Assembly (NCBI GenBank): GCA_902761355.1
Contig: CACWJY010000007.1
Coordinates: forward strand, 62,001-126,000
DNA: 64,000 nt
Direction of reading: 5' to 3'
DNA from: Fibrobacter succinogenes
GTDB taxonomy: Bacteria; Fibrobacterota; Fibrobacteria; Fibrobacterales; Fibrobacteraceae
Part shown: in pieces, positions 60,227 to 64,000 of the stretch
Layout of the letters: every line of letters starts with the position of its first letter
Numbering within the stretch: position 1 is the stretch's first letter
Program-made: the position numbers and the translations under genes
Notes under the pieces: generated by a model
Seen by the model: only the letters and a program-made list of their open reading frames with translations
Told to the model about the DNA's origin: nothing
Database searches by the model: none

Positions 60227-62866
60227 ATGGGATTTGGGTTAAAGACATCATCGCTTTTTGTGGGTGCGGCACTTGCGTTTGGTCTGACGTCTCCCGCGTT
60301 TTCTGCGGAACGTCAAATGGAACGGTTGACGCGTGGACTAGCTGTTTCGAATGTGGGCTCGGGAATGCTCGTGAGCTGGCGTTTGCTTGGTAACGAAAGT
60401 CCGGACACGGAATTCAACCTGTATCGCGACGGAACAAAAATTGCAACCATCGGAAAAACGGATGGTACCAACTATCTTGACAAGGGCGGCAAGACGGATT
60501 CCAAGTATACGGTTGCGGCAATTGTTGATGGCAAGGAGCAGAAAGCCGAAGGTGTTTCAGTGGTGCTTGACAAGTCTGTTTCGAATAGTGGCAACGCTTT
60601 CCCGTACAAGACTCTGAAACTTGAAGTGCCTGCATCGCAGACGATGCCCGATGGCGAAAAATGCACGTACACTCCCAATGACGTGAGTACGGCCGACCTC
60701 GACGGCGACGGCGAATACGAACTGATTTTGAAGTGGGATCCGAGCAATGCCCACGACAACTCGCAGACGGGCTATACGGGCACTGTGTTTATCGATGCTT
60801 ACAAGCTCGACGGCACGCGCCTTTGGCGTATTGACCTCGGTAAGAATATTCGCGCGGGCGCTCACTACACGCAGTTCCAGGTCTTTGATTACGATGGCGA
60901 CGGCAAGGCCGAGATGATCGTGAAGACTGCCGACGGCACGATTGACGGTACGGGCAAGGCGATTGGCGACAAGTCGAAGGATTACCGCGACGCGAGTGGT
61001 ACGATTCTTAAAGGTCCTGAGTACTTGACTGTTTTCCGTGGCGTAGACGGTGCCGCGATTTCGACCGTTACGTACGAACCGAGCCGTGATATTAACCAGC
61101 ACGTGAAGGGCAAGGATGCTCATGGCTACTGGGGCGATAACTACGGCAACCGCTGTGAACGCTACTTGGCTGCAACAGGCTATCTGGATGGCGTTCATCC
61201 GAGTGCCATCTTTGCTCGCGGTTATTATAGTTCCTCTTATGTAGCGGCTTATGACTTTGACGGCAAGGACTTGAAGCTTCGTTGGCTCCACAAGTCGGAA
61301 TATCCAGGCGAAGGCCTTTATGGTGAAGGAAACCACAGCCTTCAAGCGGTGGACCTTGATGGCGATGGCTACGATGAAATTTTCTTTGGTGCTGCGGCCT
61401 TGAACCACGATGGAACGCTGCGTTACCGCACGGGCCTCGGTCATGGTGACGCCCACCACATCGGTGATCTGGATCCGGATCTTCCGGGTCTTGAATCCTG
61501 GGACGTGCACGAACACAAGGATGCCAAGTATACCGAAGAAATGCGTGCCAATGATGGCAAGATTATTTGGGGCACTCCGCAGCCATCTGCCGAAGGTGTC
61601 GATAATGGTCGTGGCATGGCTGCAGACGTTGATTCTGAATATCGTGGCTATGAAATGTGGTCTGCAAAGGGCGGTGGAATGAAGACTGCTAAGGGCAAAC
61701 TCATTGGAACGCCTGCAGTGTCTCAGAACTTCCGCATTTATTTTGACGGCGACGAGTATGACGAACTTTTGGATGGCGCCTATGTGACCAAGTTCGATTC
61801 TAAGAATAAAAAGTCGAATGTCTATTTTGATGGTCCATCTGCCCTCGGTGTTACCGGTTGCAATGGCACCAAGAATACGCCGAGCCTTGTGGCCGACCTC
61901 TTTGGCGACTGGCGCGAAGAAATGGTAGTGCGTAGTGAAAAGGATCCGACGTTGCTGTACATCATTTCGACTCCGGTCGAAAGCAAGCTCCGCGTTTATA
62001 CGCTGATGCACGATGCTACTTACCGTACGGCGGTGGCTTCTGAAAATACGGCTTACAACCAGCCGCCGCATTTGGGCTACTACTTGCCCGATATGGTGAA
62101 GTCGCTCAAGCAGCCGTCTATTTTCTTGACGGGTGAAGATCCTACTCCGGCCGATACGACTCCGGTTGTAAATGATGGAAAGTCCGAATTTGATGCCTCG
62201 ACGCCAAAGGAGGGTGCTGGCTGGAGTGAAACGACGAATGAGGGGTTCAAGGAAAAGGGCTATTACAATTTTGAAAACAATCTAGCTAGCTACGCTACTT
62301 GGGAAATATTCTCGCAGAAGGATGCCAAGACGACGCTTACGATTCGTTTTGCAAACGGCGGAACCGCAGATCGTGGCATGTCTGTCAGCGTGAACGGCAA
62401 GTCTGCTGGCTCAATAAGTTTCCCGGCAACGGGCAACTGGACCAAGTATACCGAAGCGAAAATCGATGTGAAATTAGTGCCGGGAGTGAATACGCTCAAG
62501 CTTACGTCGATGACGAGTGAAGGCGGCCCGAATGTGGATATGTTCACCTTTGGTATTGATGGGGTTGAACTTTACGACGGTACGCAGAAGATTGATACTT
62601 CGACGACAGCCTTGCCGGTTATTCCGTTCAAGAGTGGCGTAATGTTCAATCCTGCAAATGGCGTACTGTTTACCCCGAAGGCTGGCTTTGCGGAAGTTTA
62701 CTTCTTCGATATGTCCGGTGCTATGCGCATGGGTGTGTCGCAGAATGTGGCTGCGGGAACGAGCGTGCTTGCGCTTGACCGCAATGTGCTCCCGAAGGGA
62801 ACGTATCTCGTTAAGGTAATGCTTAACGGAAAGGCTGTTTCTGCGAAGAAATTCGCGAAGCAATAA
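60227..62866 (+). CDS. PL11-type rhamnogalacturonan lyase with CBM35-like and sorting domains
   Basis: 879 residues. The ATG at 60227 has GGAG upstream and begins a signal peptide (TSSLFVGAALAFGLTSPAFS). The catalytic eight-bladed propeller (about 25-640) has many calcium-type Asp loops (DLDGDGEYELILKWDPS, DYDGDGKAEMIVKTADG, DLDGDGYDEIFFGA). A CBM35-like beta-sandwich follows (about 670-810, TLTIRFANGGTADRGMSV). The last 70 residues (AEVYFFDMSGAMRM, LPKGTYLVKVMLNGK) look like a T9SS sorting domain, the substrate of PorU. It cleaves rhamnogalacturonan I outside the cell. Confidence 0.9.
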   Translation: MGFGLKTSSLFVGAALAFGLTSPAFSAERQMERLTRGLAVSNVGSGMLVSWRLLGNESPDTEFNLYRDGTKIATIGKTDGTNYLDKGGKTDSKYTVAAIVDGKEQKAEGVSVVLDKSVSNSGNAFPYKTLKLEVPASQTMPDGEKCTYTPNDVSTADLDGDGEYELILKWDPSNAHDNSQTGYTGTVFIDAYKLDGTRLWRIDLGKNIRAGAHYTQFQVFDYDGDGKAEMIVKTADGTIDGTGKAIGDKSKDYRDASGTILKGPEYLTVFRGVDGAAISTVTYEPSRDINQHVKGKDAHGYWGDNYGNRCERYLAATGYLDGVHPSAIFARGYYSSSYVAAYDFDGKDLKLRWLHKSEYPGEGLYGEGNHSLQAVDLDGDGYDEIFFGAAALNHDGTLRYRTGLGHGDAHHIGDLDPDLPGLESWDVHEHKDAKYTEEMRANDGKIIWGTPQPSAEGVDNGRGMAADVDSEYRGYEMWSAKGGGMKTAKGKLIGTPAVSQNFRIYFDGDEYDELLDGAYVTKFDSKNKKSNVYFDGPSALGVTGCNGTKNTPSLVADLFGDWREEMVVRSEKDPTLLYIISTPVESKLRVYTLMHDATYRTAVASENTAYNQPPHLGYYLPDMVKSLKQPSIFLTGEDPTPADTTPVVNDGKSEFDASTPKEGAGWSETTNEGFKEKGYYNFENNLASYATWEIFSQKDAKTTLTIRFANGGTADRGMSVSVNGKSAGSISFPATGNWTKYTEAKIDVKLVPGVNTLKLTSMTSEGGPNVDMFTFGIDGVELYDGTQKIDTSTTALPVIPFKSGVMFNPANGVLFTPKAGFAEVYFFDMSGAMRMGVSQNVAAGTSVLALDRNVLPKGTYLVKVMLNGKAVSAKKFAKQ

Positions 62867-62877
62867 AACACCTCACT

Positions 62878-62924
62878 GCCTAGTTTCGGTCTTTCGAACG
62901 ATTGACTGAAACTAGGCGCTTTTT
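62878..62924 (+). terminator. Hairpin between the lyase and esterase genes
   Basis: GCCTAGTTTC and GAAACTAGGC form a perfect 10-bp stem, with GTC/GAC pairs inside the loop, followed by GCTTTTT. It may end lyase transcripts or lower expression of the esterase, which has no clear promoter of its own in the short gap. Confidence 0.7.
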
Positions 62925-62939
62925 GGTTTTGGAAGGGAT

Positions 62940-64000
62940 ATGTTGAATAAGGTTTGGCAAGCTGCTGTTGTGGCATCTATGGTCGTGGCTCCGCTCACAT
63001 GGTCGGCGGTGACCATTTATATGTGCGGCGACTCCACCATGCAGGACTGGGCCGAGGGTTACTACCCCAAGCAGGGGCAGGGTCAGGATTTCCATTTTTG
63101 GTTTGATCCGACCAAGGCTACGGTCGTGAATCGCGGCCAGGGTGGCATGTCGCTCGGTGGCGGCGGTCTTGACAAGAAGGGTAATACCGCTGTCGGTTAT
63201 TACGACATGTTCTTCAAGAAGGGCTGTTCTGCCGGTAACTGCATTGCCGAAAAGCTTCAGGCCGGCGATTACGTCGTAATTCAGTTCGGTATTAACGACG
63301 TGAGCTACAGTACCGAAGATTTCTTTGCTTCGAACATGAAAAAGATGGTGAGCGATGTCCGCGCGAAGGGCGCGTACCCGATTATCATGAGCCCGATTCG
63401 CCGCCTGTATTACGATTCCCCGACGCAGATTCATAACAGCTATCGCGGCTATCCGGCGCTCAATAAGAGCCTCGCCGAAGAACTCAACGTGCCGTTTATC
63501 GACATGAGCGAAATGGTGGCGAACTACATGATTTCGGTGGGCGAACAGTATGCGGCCCAGTTCATTTTCAACTATGCGACCAAGTCGGAATACAGTAACC
63601 TTGGCAGTGACCAGACAGACCCCGTGCATTTGCAGATGAACGGTGCGAACGCTTTCGGGCGCATTATTACCGAACAGATGCGCGCGCATACGGACCCGAT
63701 CGTGAAAAAGCTTGGTGACTATATGGCGCCCATGTACCAGGTGAGTGTGAAGGTAAGCCCCGAAGGTGCTGCCGAAGCGACTTCGATTAACGCCTATTAC
63801 CCGAAGGGCATGACCGTGATGCTCAAGACTATTCCGAAGAGCGGCAAGAAGTTCTTGGGCTGGTACGACGGTAACGGCAACAAGGTGGGTGCCCCGAGCC
63901 GTTCGAACGTGAAGTCTCCTTACATTCATACGTTCGTGATGGGTAGTGCCTCGACGCAGTTCACGGCGGTTTACGAGGGCGGAACGGCGCAGAAATATAC
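62940..64000 (+). CDS. SGNH-type rhamnogalacturonan acetylesterase (3' truncated)
   Basis: 353 codons are present and the gene runs off the right edge. A signal peptide (AAVVASMVVAPLTWS) precedes the SGNH hydrolase: block I GDSTMQDW with the catalytic Ser, block II GGMSLGGG, block III QFGINDV, and block V DPVHLQMNGANAFG with Asp and His. This matches CE12-like esterases that remove acetyl groups from rhamnogalacturonan I. From about residue 265 a beta-rich module starts (VKVSPEGAAEATSI, GKKFLGWYDGNG), similar to an InlB-type repeat. Shine-Dalgarno GGAAGGG. Partner of the preceding lyase. Confidence 0.88.
   Translation, partial: MLNKVWQAAVVASMVVAPLTWSAVTIYMCGDSTMQDWAEGYYPKQGQGQDFHFWFDPTKATVVNRGQGGMSLGGGGLDKKGNTAVGYYDMFFKKGCSAGNCIAEKLQAGDYVVIQFGINDVSYSTEDFFASNMKKMVSDVRAKGAYPIIMSPIRRLYYDSPTQIHNSYRGYPALNKSLAEELNVPFIDMSEMVANYMISVGEQYAAQFIFNYATKSEYSNLGSDQTDPVHLQMNGANAFGRIITEQMRAHTDPIVKKLGDYMAPMYQVSVKVSPEGAAEATSINAYYPKGMTVMLKTIPKSGKKFLGWYDGNGNKVGAPSRSNVKSPYIHTFVMGSASTQFTAVYEGGTAQKY

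Noticed and set aside
60557..62071. 504-residue open frame on the minus strand
   Set aside because: Antisense to the rhamnogalacturonan lyase; no start signal and no domain.
1..64000. CRISPR arrays, insertion sequences, prophage genes and rRNA
   Set aside because: I saw no regularly spaced repeats, transposase or integrase motifs, phage structural genes or rRNA stretches.

Overview
The window reads as chromosomal DNA of a Fibrobacter-like bacterium (Fibrobacterota). The clues are a type IX secretion (T9SS) sortase of the PorU/C25 type, secreted pectin-degrading enzymes (one with a serine-rich linker, another with a sorting-domain-like C-terminus), lysine synthesis through LL-diaminopimelate aminotransferase, and promoters that resemble the Bacteroidetes -7 box (TAnnTTTG). 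This assignment rests on content and style, not on a database match.

Layout. 1-2.7 kb: 5' end of typA (minus), a receiver-like protein, a lamin-tail lipoprotein and a stand-alone RF-1 domain protein. 2.7-9.3 kb: a four-gene envelope operon with the PorU-like sortase. 9.3-13.2 kb: dapF behind a near-perfect sigma-54 promoter, dapL, and a GAF-type sigma-54 activator. 13.2-14.9 kb: queC-queD-queE behind a preQ1-I riboswitch. 15-21.2 kb: nadE, a phosphohexomutase, a secreted basic protein, yebC and an unknown secreted protein. 21.2-25.5 kb: minus-strand block of SEC-C protein, argC, obg (frameshifted here), smpB and an amidase. 25.6-30.8 kb: GH53 galactanase lipoprotein, then chorismate mutase, tyrA, an AroA-like protein and nadK. 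30.8-34.9 kb (minus): rho, proC and a second sigma-54 activator. 35.1-37.2 kb: folK, a deoxynucleoside kinase and panC. 37.2-43.3 kb: divergent CHASE2 cyclase and ftsK.

43.4-52.2 kb is the most unusual region: six tightly packed plus-strand genes. A PLP decarboxylase of the NspC type, a PLP aminotransferase and an adenylation-carrier-condensation NRPS are followed by a STAS protein, a MATE exporter fused to an RsbW-like ATPase domain, and a membrane SpoIIE-type phosphatase. I read this as a small-molecule biosynthesis cassette, probably acquired, joined to an export and partner-switching module. 52.2-58.2 kb, on the opposite strand, is an envelope export operon (DUF2147, LolA-like, RND/MMPL, two outer-membrane proteins) headed by a 19-bp inverted repeat. 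58.3-64 kb: ispE, tRNA-Gln, rplY, then a rhamnogalacturonan lyase and a truncated SGNH esterase for rhamnogalacturonan-I breakdown, which with the GH53 galactanase and PorU link the window to secreted pectin degradation.

A repeated regulatory theme is a TAnnTTTG-like box whose first T lies 12-13 nt before the start codon of genes with no Shine-Dalgarno sequence (porU, the GAF activator, nadE, GH53, chorismate mutase, folK, ispE). This suggests leaderless or nearly leaderless mRNAs. The same rule helps choose start codons.
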